DNA of 64,000 nt from Escallonia rubra (taxonomy: Eukaryota; Streptophyta; Magnoliopsida; Escalloniales; Escalloniaceae). The position numbers were made by a program, and so were the translations under genes. Every line of letters starts with the position of its first letter. The stretch's first letter is position 1. Under the pieces are notes generated by a model. The model worked only from the letters and a program-made list of their open reading frames with translations. It did no database searches and had not been told where the DNA came from. This document shows, piece after piece, positions 10,716-21,717 of the stretch. The stretch covers positions 168,709-232,708 of the forward strand of contig JAVXUO010000417.1 in the NCBI GenBank assembly GCA_033065855.1, in the 5' to 3' direction.

Positions 10716-13199
10716 TACATGCTTGCACTAGCCCCATATAGAGTTAGCCATAACCAGTTGGCCCAGCTATTTCACTAGACCTTGGTAGGAACTGCTTCTC
10801 GATGGTTCCTTACCCTCGATGACTCTCGAATCCGAATGTGAGAAGATTTAGTGAAAGAATTTGTGAACCAATACAACTATGACTCTGATCTCGACATCAC
10901 TCGGGAGACTTGGAGACCACCTATTATGAGCGCACTGAATCCATATCTACATTCGTTATCCAATGGAGAAAGAAGGTTATGCAAATATTCAATCGCCCAT
11001 CAAAAGAAAAGAAGGTGAGCATAATTAAGGAGAATCTTCTGCCGACATATCGTAAGCACATCTTTGGCCACTATGACACTACATTCAAAATATTGATGGG
11101 TTCTCTCAGTCAAATTGAGGACGCCATAAACAAAGGGACGATAACCGAAGATGAAAAATAGGAAGAATACAAGAGTGGATCAAGGAATCCTAACATGTCC
11201 ATAGACAATGATGTGAATACAGTTGAGTTTCAAGAGGAGGTCTCGCAGAAGCTAAATACCAAGCGAAAGTTCTCCAATTTGCACGCCTCAATGACCAAGG
11301 TGTTTGAGGAGCTACGCAGTAATATGATTGCCAAGTTTCCCCCATTGATACACCAAAAAGGCCTTATGTGGAGGCTCGATGCTAATATCACCAAGGACCC
11401 GAGCGCCATACAGATAGGTGTATGACCTTGAGGGATGCTACTCAGAATTTCATTGACGAGGGTAAGATTAGCCCTCCTGCCAAACCCAATGTGAAAAAGA
11501 GCCTTTATCGATTCACTACGTGGACAAAATTAAGACATCTCTCTTGGTGTTAGATCCTTCTGTGCTCAACTAAGAAGAGGATATCATGGGTTTAGTTAGT
11601 CAGATCATCCAAGTATAAGACAAAGCGTGTTTGCTTTCCGATTGATTGTCCCGATGCTGCACTACAATCTTCGCTCATCCCTAGTTTGTCTTTCTTAGTA
11701 GTTCCCAGATTATCTTTTCGAACTTGTTTTTTTGATAAATAATGAGTCATTGTTTCTCCTTACTCTTTGATTAATGATTTAGTCTTTTGCAGCTAATGGT
11801 ATAAAAAAAGAAGAAGAAACAACACAAAATTTTCAAAAAGTCAAAAATAAATTATTCCCCTCTTAGAAGTCTCTTTTAGGGTCTAAGTCAAATAAAGTTT
11901 GTGTAAGTATAAGAGTCTATCCTTAGCAAGTTGAGAGCATGACGATTTTCAGAGCAAGAGAGAATTGCCCGGTTTCATACTGACTGACATTCATATTTGG
12001 CCAATCACTTCGAGGAGTTATACAAAAGATGATTTTTGAATTTAAGTTGAGTGGTCTATCTCGTTGACACTTATTCTTTATATGTGGGGGTGGTGACTCA
12101 TTGTCTTTTCAAGTGTAAAAATCATAATTTCATTTCCTTCAAAATTGAATGTCAAAAAAAAAAAAAAAACTAACAGGAGAATTTGATTACAAACTGACAT
12201 TCGAGTGAGAATTTGGGGGAGTATCATGAAATGGCCACAACTTATATTCTCTCGATCAATCTCCCACAACCCTCATTCACCCAAAGTAAGCCCAATCCTC
12301 AAAGATAATGAGGTGTCATATCGATGTCAAGATTTTCTCTTGCTCAAAGCTCAATTACGCTCTCTCCTAGAATGGGTCATTTATCTTGAGAAAAAAAGGA
12401 AGAAGAAAAAGCCTGCTAGACTAAAAGCCCTAAAAAGGGCGGTCTAGGCAAAAGTTAGGGCACCAAAAACTGAAGAATTTTTTTTGCTATATATTGGCTT
12501 GTTTGCTGGCCCTTCAGTTCCCAATTTTCCGAACCTGATGTGTCCATCTCCTTCTGACATGAGGATGACCCATTGATCTACGTGACCTATTTGGCCTACC
12601 CTATTCAGAAATTTAGTTAGCTATATATTTGTTGCCACTTTAAGGATTATATGAGAAGCCTTACGACTTTATCTTGTGTCTTTCTATCACCACTTGACAG
12701 GCATATACTTTTGCTCAGCTGAGTCGTATACATTGATCTATTAGCAAATCCTAAGCCCAGACTCTATCATCCTCGCAGATCATACAATTCCATAGCATAC
12801 ACATCAGCCTCACAGTTCATACACTACCATTTCCATACATCCTCATTATCAACCTTTTGAGCCTAACCTTGTCATGGTAGTCTTGAGGATTCAACCAGAG
12901 TGTTTAAGTTAAGAATTAACTTATATGTGAAGTTGCATGACATTTAATGATGAGGGATCAAAATGTTTTCAATTAAAAACTCCAGTGATCTTCCTCTATT
13001 TGGGTAGAGATAGACATGTCAACAGAGTGGGCACTATTGCCTTAAATTCTAAATAATAAAATGATAGATCTTGAAGTGAATGGTCGATTCATCATATCGG
13101 GCAACCTAAATGATTTTTAATTTAAACATGCTCTCGAGTTGTGAAAGGATATTATCTTTGTTATAGGTTCTTCATTGTAGATGCCCTAAGGGGTTTCCT

Positions 13200-13790
13200 T
13201 CTGATCCGCCTTAGGGTTATGCTAGAGTCAACCCTACTTGCATTTCGGTCTAGAGGTTCCATGTGAGTCCCTCATCTTGACAGTCGTAATTGGGTCTCTC
13301 TTCTGATCCTTTCCATTAGGGTTATGCTAGAGTCAACCCTACTTTATTTTTGGTCTAGCGGCTCCCTGTTAGTCCCTCTTCACTACAGTCATGATAGTCT
13401 GTCTGTCTCTAGTCTATTTCATAGCCAATCTTGTCTATATGCATTTTGTCTAGCGCCTCCCTATGGGTTCCCTCTCACAACAATCATGATAGAGTCTGTT
13501 ATTTTTCAGTTCATTGCATAGTCAGTGTCGTCTGCATACATATTGTTTAGGGGCTCCTTGTGATACCCCTTTTACGACAGTCCTGATAGAGTCTGTTTTT
13601 CAGTTCACTACATAGTTAGTGTCGTCTGCATGCATATTGTCTAGGGGCTCCCTGTGATACCCTTTTCGAGACAGTCATGGTAGAGTCTGCCATTTTCTAG
13701 TTTATTGCATAGTCATTGTAGTTTGTATGCATTCCTGTCTACGGGCTCCATGTGATTCCTTCATCCCGACACTCAGGGTTAACGTCTTTG
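13200..13790 (+). repeat. Tandem repeat, about 97-bp unit, six copies
   Basis: A motif close to GTCTAGGGGCTCCCTGTGAT recurs with starts near 13249, 13354, 13449, 13546, 13640 and 13738, giving spacings of 105, 95, 97, 94 and 98 bp. The rest of the unit contains GACAGTCATGATAGAGTCTG and CATAGTCAGTGTCGTCTGCA. Copies are clearly diverged. Tat/Ogre-type elements often carry tandem repeats upstream of the 3' LTR. Confidence 0.88.
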
Positions 13791-14280
13791 CCTCATCTAA
13801 GTCTAAACTATAGAATTCTGTCTCCTTCCCCTAGTCTCCAAGGATAAAATTTGAAAAAAAAATCATATAATAAATTTTACAAAAAATAATAATAATAATA
13901 ATAAAATAAAATAAAATATGATTCTTGTTGTGACTTTCAGTCACGCTCCTATCTTTTCTTTTTTTAGGTCCAGTTTTAAGTCCGAGGGTATTTAACCCTC
14001 TCTTCAGGTCGATACGTGAGAGTCCCATATACTATTTTCTCTAAGTCCAGCCGAGAGTATTATGCTCCCAGTCCGCTTTAGTACGTGAAAGTCACGTGCA
14101 ATATTTTTCCCAGTCCCAGTCTAAGTCTGTTGTTAGAGGGTAGAAACCCTCAATCTAGGTCGATGTGTGGATCACATACCTTCTTATCCCAGTTTCATTC
14201 TCAGTCCAGTTCTAATTCAGTTGGCGTATCCACAAAAACTCTTATGCGCCTACGGATACCTTTCCATTGGTGTCAAAGCA

Positions 14281-14500
14281 TCCAACCACTTCCCAACGTT
14301 GGTGGCTCTGATTTTTGCACATGAGTCTTTTTTTAGTGTGCCTAAATGTCCATCCGCTTTTACGCATTGTTGGCTCCGACTTCTGCACATGAAGCGTCCA
14401 ATCACTACCAAGCATCGATGACTCCGATTTTCATACATGTCTTTTCTGTATGCCTAAACATCCATCCGTTTTCTATGTGTTGTTGGCTTCGACTTTGAAC
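14281..14500 (+). repeat. Four degenerate 45-bp core repeats
   Basis: A core beginning TCCA(A/T)CC, with a central TTGGTGGCTCTGATTTT-like stretch and ending near CACATG, recurs at 14281, 14349, 14397 and 14461. Alternate copies are more alike, which suggests a larger unit of about 114 bp made of two sub-repeats. Confidence 0.7.
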
Positions 14501-14698
14501 ATCACCTCTTTTATGAACCGCGTTGGTCTGATTCATTTCCAGGGATACGTAGGAAACCTTGCAAAGGTTCAACCTCATATTTGTGTGAGTCTTTGAGTCG
14601 GTCTTGAGTCATGCGGTCCTTTTCTGTATTTTTACTACAAAAATATGTTGTTTTACGTTGATGTTTGCTCACATGCAAGCTCCTTCATCAAGGGGCTC

Positions 14699-15956
14699 TG
14701 TAGACACCCCATTTTTGTAGTCTTTTTATTTATTAAATGATTATTGGACTTTATTGTTAGTTAAGTTTATTATTGTTATTATTATATGCTTAGGCTTAAT
14801 AATAGTTAGCCTAATCTATTCAATTAAGTCCAATAAGGGGAACAGTCCAATCCAATTTGAGTCCAGTTCAGTTGGTTAAACTAGCCTAGTTCATGTTATT
14901 TATCTTTATTGTATATGTTTAATCATTGATTTATATGAAATCTGAAGATAATTCCTGAATTTGGTTCATCCTAGATGTATTTTTAGAGATAATTAAGGAA
15001 TTAGGGCAGATAATGTCCTAAAATTTGGGAATTTTTTTTTTGGGTGAACCGGCCTGTTAGTCTAAAATTAACCAGTTACCAGCTGGCCTAACCAACTGGT
15101 TACTGCCTAACCAGTCGGTAAGTTGACTTTTTTCAAGTTTTGAATTTTCATCAGATATTATGCTCTATCACTAAATCGCAGACTGAGATAGTCATCCTTA
15201 TCATTTTAGGCGTCCAGAGTTTATAAATAAGGTCTTTAGGCTACATTTTCAAGGACAATCTTTTTCTCACTAGAGTTTTTATACCATTTATTCCTTAGAA
15301 GTGGTAGATCATCTCTAAGGGCAATTTAGCATTTCATATTCATTTTTAAATAGTCTTGAGTTCCTTGCATCAAGGATCCATGTCAAAGTATTCCCAAGTT
15401 TTCTAAGTAAAGCATTCTCGAGGTATATTTACATGCTTTCTAGACTAGTTTACATTATAATAATCTAGATCGTCTCCAATCCTGTAGTCACATTTCATTT
15501 TCAATAACACAAAAAGATTTTTTTCATTTCTTTGTCTAAATCTAAGCATCGAAGTGTAGACTACTTCCCATATGATCAGAGTCGAACTACAGTGGCTTTA
15601 AAATTTCGATTTGTCTGATCGGATACGTATATCACTTGACCTCGGATGTCGAGTTCAAGCAAAAAATTTTAAAATTAACTTAGGATGAGTCCTGTTGTAT
15701 CTTACATGCTATGTGTTATTTAGGCTAAAATTCACTAAAAAGGAAATAGATCAAAAGGGCGCGACAGATGCCAAACACTTTCCTGTTGCGTAACTGAGTC
15801 CCCAGACCCCTATCTTGGTTTTGATAGGGTAGTCGTCCTTGTGGACACTTTAGAGTCATTTTTAGGTTTTTCCCCTTATTTTCCCTCATTAAATAAGATG
15901 GTGACTCCAATTAAAATCATGTTATTAGATTTTTTTTCGGGGCAGTGTGCCACAAA
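14699..15956 (+). repeat. LTR (3') of the Tat/Ogre-like element
   Basis: It starts TGTAGACACCCCATTTTTG right after a purine-rich tract. The end is placed at the CA of GTGTGCCACA, where sequence changes to unrelated gag-like DNA. The distal 250 bp (GGCGCGACAGATG through CTTTCCTGTTGCGTAACTG) resemble LTR ends I recall from Ogre-type elements. Length is about 1.26 kb. The right border is approximate (about 20 bp either way) because there is no second LTR here. Confidence 0.7.
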
Positions 15957-16130
15957 AATGTTGAATTTGTTATCTATAAACCGAGGGATGAGGCGAATCA
16001 ATGGTGGAAAATGGTAAAGAGGAGTCTGACTCATCAGCAGTTGGTTGAGAGGACTTCAGAACAGTTTCAGGAGTTGTTCTTCAACCGGTATTTTTCAACG
16101 AGTTATCGTGAGCACCACTAGGACGGTGCC
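15957..16130 (+). other. Ty3/gypsy gag remnant
   Basis: A short stretch encodes the typical gag motif with N-Q-W-W-K-M-V-K-R-S and an F-N-R-Y-F-S-T-S-Y-R-E segment. It belongs to a different gypsy family from the element to its left and is only a scrap. Confidence 0.65.
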
Positions 16131-16467
16131 GATGGAGGCAGATAGATGCCGAAAGTATAACCCATAATTTATCATTGATAAAAAGATCAAATCAATTTAT
16201 TTGTTGGTTAAGAAGTGAATTATCCAGAATTTGGTACATCCCACTTATGATTTCAGAAAAATTATCGAAATTTATGGAACTACGATGTAATTCCATAAAT
16301 TTTTTCATCCCTAAAATCAGTTCTCTGCAGATCTGACTAGCATTGACCCAAAACCAATTAAGGGTTTCAATTCAAATTGGAAGTGGTGGTGGTGGGGGAA
16401 TGATAGGGGTGGTTTTTGGCGTTGACTGTAGGTGGGTTGTGAGCTGGTGGGTTGTGAGCTGGTGGGT
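16131..16467. other. Unassigned flank left of the copia insertion
   Basis: No gene is recognised. It ends in a 15-bp unit (GGTGGGTTGTGAGCT) present about 2.5 times at 16431-16467. This DNA was contiguous with 21344 onward before the copia element inserted, so it is probably part of the far 5' flank of the PPR gene. Confidence 0.6.
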
Positions 16468-16827
16468 TGTTACGAAATCGCTCTAGATAAATATGTATAG
16501 AACACGATAACCAAATAAGAAAACACAAGAAATATGAGAGAACTCAAATCCATTTTGCACTAGTCAGATTTACAACGCTCCCTCACGTGTATCTCTCAAC
16601 TGTTTTCCTACTCAAAGAAGGACTCTTCTTTCTTTCTTTCCTATTCAAAGAAAGACTCTCTTCTCTTGCCCTTAAACACAATACAAGACACCTTACTTAT
16701 ACTTGGAGAAAGCAGTGATCTTTTCTCTCCAAGCAATGTGGGACAAGATGTCTTATATACTAAGGATCAAGTTGCAACCTTCTTTGAGTAACCGATGTGA
16801 GACATAAATACAAGACATATATCAACA
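16468..16827 (-). repeat. Copia 3' LTR
   Basis: 360 bp, from TGTTACGAAATCGC to the final ACATATATCAACA. It is about 96.7% identical to the other LTR by hand alignment. Confidence 0.95.
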
Positions 16828-19800
16828 ATCTCCACCTTGGCTTGTATTAACAAACCACTCCATGAGGAAAGTGTAATATGCCTTCAGTACCTTCTTCAGG
16901 TACTCCACCATGCATCCTCTTTAAGGTAGGGATACACTCCACCTTGAACTCAACAAGAAAGAAGATGAATCAAGCTCAAGCAATGCTTGAACTTCTCTGT
17001 CGTGACTGTCTTCGTGAGCATATCAGCAGCGTTTTCATTAGTGTGAACCTTGTGCACAACAATTTTTTTAGAATTAATCCATTCCCGGACCCTATGATAA
17101 CGTACATCAATATGCTTGGTCCTTGCATGGAAAACCTGATTCTTTGCCAAATCCAATGCACTCTGACTGTCACACTGTAACAAAACACCACGCTGCTTGA
17201 AGCCAAGCTCCTCTACTAGTCCCTTTAACCATATTGCCTCCTTAGCTGCCTCTGTCAATGCCATGTACTCTGCCTCTGTAGTTGACAATGCTGTCGTAGA
17301 CTGTAACACTGATTTCCAACATATCGGCCCTCCATAGAATGTAAAAATATATCCAGTCGTGGACCTCCTGGAATCCAAGTCCCCAGCATAATCAGAATCC
17401 ACAAAGCCAGAAACCTCACCTTTTGCCCCATCACGATCAAACATGACGCCAAAGTTGGTCGAACCTGCTAGATAACGGAAGATCCACTTTACTGCATCCC
17501 AATGCTTCTTTCCTGGATTTCCCATATATCTGCTGACCATACTAACTGCATGTGAGATATCAGGTCTAGTACACACCATGGCATACATAAGACAACCAAC
17601 CGCATTTGTATACGGTACTCGAGACATATACTCAACATCTTCTTCTGTACTAGGAAAAAATTGTGAGGATAACTGAAAATGAGCTCCCAATGGTGTACTA
17701 ACTGGTTTAGCATTGAGCATACTAAACCTCTCCAGTACCTTTTCAACATAACTTTTCTGAGTTACCCACAACTTTCCTGCCTTTCGATCTCTATGAATCT
17801 CCATACCAAGGATTTTTTTGGCAGAACCAAGATCCTTCATATCAAACTCCCTGCTCAACAATTTCTTCAAGCGCAGAATATGAGACTTACTCTTCGCAGC
17901 AATCAACATATCATCCACATATAATGTGAGCAACAGCAGTGAACCATCATCAAGGACTCGATAATACACACAACAATCATACTCACAGCGAGAGTAACCA
18001 TGAGTTACCATGAATGTGTCGAATCGCTTGTACCACTGCCGAGGAGACTGCTTCAAACCATATAAGGACTTTTTCAGCTTACACACATAGTCCTTCTTTC
18101 CAGGTTCAATAAATCCCTCGGGTTGCTGCATGTAGATCCTCTCCTCCAAATCACCATGACAGAAAGCTGTCTTCACATCAAGCTGCTCCAACTCCATATT
18201 TTGCGCTGCTACAATGGACAATATCAATCTGATAGAAGCGTGCTTCACCACTGGTGGAAAGATCTCACTGTAATCAATTCCCTCCTTTTGAGAATACCCT
18301 TTTGCAACCAGTCTTGCCTTGTACTTCTGATATTCCTTTTTCCTATAAATCCACTTGCATCCAATAGCCTTCACACCCTTTAGAAGTTTAACTAATTCCC
18401 AAGTCTGATTCTTTCGTAGAGATTCCATCTCCTCATCCATTGCTGTCAACCACAAGTTACCATCCTCTGCCTTGATAGCCTCGTTGTAACTGGTAGGATC
18501 TCCACTTCCCACGATTAGTGCAAATGAGACCAAGTCCTCAAAACCATACCTTTGAGTTGGTTTCTTAGTACGTGGCTCTCTATCTCTGACTAGATTCCAA
18601 GAATCACTAGGATGCTCATCTGGATCCTCTAAAGACGGCTCATATGTAGATCCATTTATAGACTTTGTCCTCTCCTCATGCAACTCTATCTCCACTGTGT
18701 GACCCTGCCTCTCGCTAGAAGTTGCATTTGTTTTCAACATATATGCTTCATTGAATACCACATCTCTACTAATCACCTTCTTCTTGGCCACTGGATCCCA
18801 TAACCTGTATCATTTTACTCCTTCCTCATACCCAAGGAATATATATTCTTTTGACTTAGGATCAAGTTTGGATTGTTCTTCATTCTGAAGATGAACATAC
18901 GCAGGATAGCCAAAAAATTTCATTGCAGAAAAATTAACTTGTTTACCGGACCATACCTCCTCGGGAACTTGGTGATTAATGGCAAATGATGGAGAACGGT
19001 TGATCAAATAACAAGCTGTGTTAACAGCTTCAGCCCAGAAACTCTTAGGCAAATCTGCATTCAACCTCATGCATCTAGCTCGCTCTAGCAAGGTTCTGTT
19101 CATCCTTTCGGCAACCCCATTCTGCTCTGGAGTCCTCTTCACTGAAAAGTGTCTGATAATACCCTTATCCTTGCAGAACTGCAGAAATTCCTCATCCTTG
19201 TATTCCATGCCATTATCTGATCTGAAGTACTTAAGCTTCTTACCCGTCTGATTTTTAACTTTAGCCTTCTACTGCTTAAACACGTTGAAAACTTCAGACT
19301 TGTGCTTCATAAAGTACACCCATACCTTTCTTGAGAAATCATCTATAAACGTAACAAAGTAACAAGCTCCCCCATTTGAGATATGCCTGATTGGTCCCCA
19401 AACATCCGAATGCACATAGTCCAAAACTCCTTTACTAGTATGAGAAGCAGCTTTGAAACTAACTCGTTTCTACTTCCCAAACACACAAAATTTACAGAAG
19501 TCCAGCTTGCATGATTTCACTCCCTGCAACAACTTGCGTTTGTGAAGTTCCAGCATACCTCCCTCGCTCAAGTGTCCAAGCCGTTTATGCCATAACTCAG
19601 AGTTATCATTGCTAGAACCTGCATGAGTTGATACTGAAGCTCCACATATAACTGTCTTCCCCATCAGTTTATACAAATTTCCAGTTTTTTGACCTTTCAT
19701 TATCACCATGGCACATTTGCTAACTTTCATAACTCCACCTTTTATAGATATACTGCAATCTATAGAATCGAGTGTGCCCAAGGAAATCAAATTCTTCTTT

Positions 19801-20968
19801 AAGTCAGGTATGTACCTTACATCACCTAGGGTTCTCACAATCCCATTAAACATTTTAATTTTAATGGTACCTATCCCCATGACTTCACAAACAACGTCAT
19901 TTCCCATTAACATAGTACCACCGTTACATGGAGTAAGACAATCAAACCATTCCTTGTGTAGGCACATATGAAATGAACATGCAGAGTCAAGAAACCATTC
20001 CGTAGAAAAACTGTTGTCTCTAACTGATAAGAGATTACCTTCTTGCTGCTCAACCGAGGAAACCAAGTAGAGATCACCATCGCTGCTTTTGTCATCTTCT
20101 TCAATAACATTAGCATTGTTCACATGTTTCTTTCCGTTCTTCTTCTCCTTCCTTTCTGGACACCTTCTTGCAATGTGACCAATCTCTTTACAATACCAGC
20201 ATTCAATACTGGACTTGTCCTGCTTTCCATGAGACTTAGACCTGTCTTTTTCATGTCCTGGATTTCTGCTTCTAGATCGACCTCTGCCTCTTCCATGACC
20301 ATTCTTATTTTCATACCTTATCACCAGAGCTTCGCCTTGACTGCTTGAACTCGTCCCATTAACTCTGCTCGAGTCCATAAGAGCCGACATAACATCATCA
20401 ACAAGCAATGTCTCCTTCCCAATAAGCAACGTAGTCTTCAAGGTCTCATATGATTTTGGAAGCGAAGATAACAACAAAATCGCCTGATCTTCCTCCTCGA
20501 GTTTAACATCTATACTCGACAATTGGGACACCAACCGATTACATTCTGATATATGATCTCCCAGATCTGAACCTTCATCCATCCGTAACTGGTACAAATC
20601 TTTCTTCAGATATAACCGATTCGACAAAGATTTTGACATATATATCTTCTCCAATTTCTGCCACAGAGTTGTTGGAGAAGTCTCTGTCAAAACCTGGTAC
20701 TTAACCTTCGGGGCTAGATTCAACCGTATCGTAGATACAACCTTAGCCTGTAATTCCTCCCAATCGTCCTGATCCATTGACTCGGGCTTATTCCCCAGCA
20801 AAGGCTTGAGCAATCCTTGCTGCACAAGGATATCCTTCACTGTGCTCTACCATATGCCAAAATTTGTCTTCCCATCGAATTGTTCACAAGCATACTTCAT
20901 GGTCGTGTTATTCGACATATTTATCCTCTCAAATCGATTTCAATTTTGCCCAAAAAATAAACCTGGAA

Positions 20969-20981
20969 GCTCTTGATACCA
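20969..20981 (-). other. Copia primer-binding site
   Basis: On the minus strand TGGTATCAAGAGC follows the 5' LTR after two bases. It matches the initiator-Met tRNA 3' end common in plant copia elements, with one extra A compared with TGGTATCAGAGC. Confidence 0.85.
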
Positions 20982-20983
20982 CT

Positions 20984-21343
20984 TGTTACGAAATCGCTCT
21001 AGATAAATATGTATAGAACACGATAACCAAATAAGAAAACACAAGAAATATGAGAGAACTCAAATCCACTTTGCACAAGTCAGATTTACAACGCTCCCTC
21101 ACGTGTATCTCTCAACTGTTTTCCTACTCAAAGAAGGACTCTTCTTTCTTTCTTTCCTATTCAAAGAAAGACTCTCTTCTCTTACCTTTAAACACAATAC
21201 AAGACACCTTACTTATACTTGGAGAAAGCAGTGATCTTCTCTTTCCAAGCAATGTGAGACAGGATGTCTTATATACTAAGAACCAAATTGCAACCTTCTT
21301 TGAGTAACCGATATGAGACATAAATACAAGACATATATCAACA
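20984..21343 (-). repeat. Copia 5' LTR
   Basis: 360 bp and directly next to the primer-binding site, so it is the 5' LTR of this minus-strand element. Its outer edge lies 374 bp upstream of the PPR start codon, and it would direct transcription away from that gene. Confidence 0.95.
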
Positions 21344-21348
21344 TGGGT

Positions 21349-21717
21349 ATTGGTGGTGGCTTTGGAATGTGCATGGCTACTGCGTGGACTCCCGATGGCT
21401 TAGTGGCGGTGACGAGAAAGGGTCTGAGAGTGACATGATGACAGGAATGAGAAGGAGGAATGCAAGCAAAGTCTTTATAAAGATTTTTTAACACCATCCC
21501 GTTCAGTAAAAAGACACATGTGATATTATAGCAAAAACTTATATTTCTAAACCAAGGAAGTCATAAGATATTATCCCTTGTATTTGCCTCTTATATTTTC
21601 CGAAGTGGTAGAGATTTTGCCTCCACAGCTTGCATCCAACCAAATCACGCAATCGAATCACATCACCACCACCACCTCGAACGCGGCGGGACTGCTCGGC
21701 ACTGGATACGCCTTATC
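21349..21717 (+). promoter_or_regulatory. 5' flank and presumed core promoter of the PPR gene
   Basis: Only about 370 bp separate the copia insertion from the start codon. A TATA-like TTTATAAAGA lies near 21474-21483, which would give a 5' UTR of about 200 bp. The last 100 bp before the ATG are C/A-rich. Which element is really used cannot be told from sequence. Confidence 0.45.

Larger units (their letters stand above)
10716..15956 (+). mobile_element. Ty3/gypsy (Tat/Ogre-like) element with gag remnant, no recognisable pol, 3' LTR
   Basis: The first kilobase encodes gag-like sequence (about 10.75-11.5 kb) of the type with D-L-E-x-x-x-Y-x-R-x-E-S-I-x-x-F and F-x-I-L-M-G-S. No protease, reverse transcriptase or integrase can be seen after it. 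Instead there are about 3.2 kb of non-coding DNA with two tandem-repeat blocks, then a GGGATACGTAGGAAACCTT segment and a purine tract (AAGGGGCTC) typical of the 3' end of Tat/Ogre-like elements, then an LTR beginning TGTAGACACCCC. Its 5' end lies beyond the CACTA junction and is lost. It is a broken fossil; age cannot be estimated from one LTR. Confidence 0.75.
16468..21343 (-). mobile_element. Ty1/copia retrotransposon (Tork/Tnt1-like), nearly full length
   Basis: Both LTRs are present (16468-16827 and 20984-21343, 360 bp each). They are flanked by a perfect 5-bp target duplication TGGGT (16463-16467 and 21344-21348). On the minus strand the order is gag with a UBN2-type domain and a C-x2-C-x4-H-x4-C zinc knuckle, protease (W-F-L-D-S-A-C-S), GAG-pre-integrase (L-W-H-K-R-L-G-H-L), integrase, reverse transcriptase (Y-V-D-D-M) and RNase H. 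This is the usual copia order, with integrase before RT. The primer-binding site next to the right LTR resembles the initiator-Met type. The LTRs differ at about 12 of 360 positions (about 3.3%). At an assumed 1.3e-8 substitutions per site per year that is roughly 1.3 million years. It is broken, with about three interruptions. Confidence 0.96.

Noticed and set aside
13200-13790. Regularly spaced repeats as a possible CRISPR-like array
   Set aside because: The whole 97-bp unit is repeated with no unique spacers, and the setting is a plant gypsy element.
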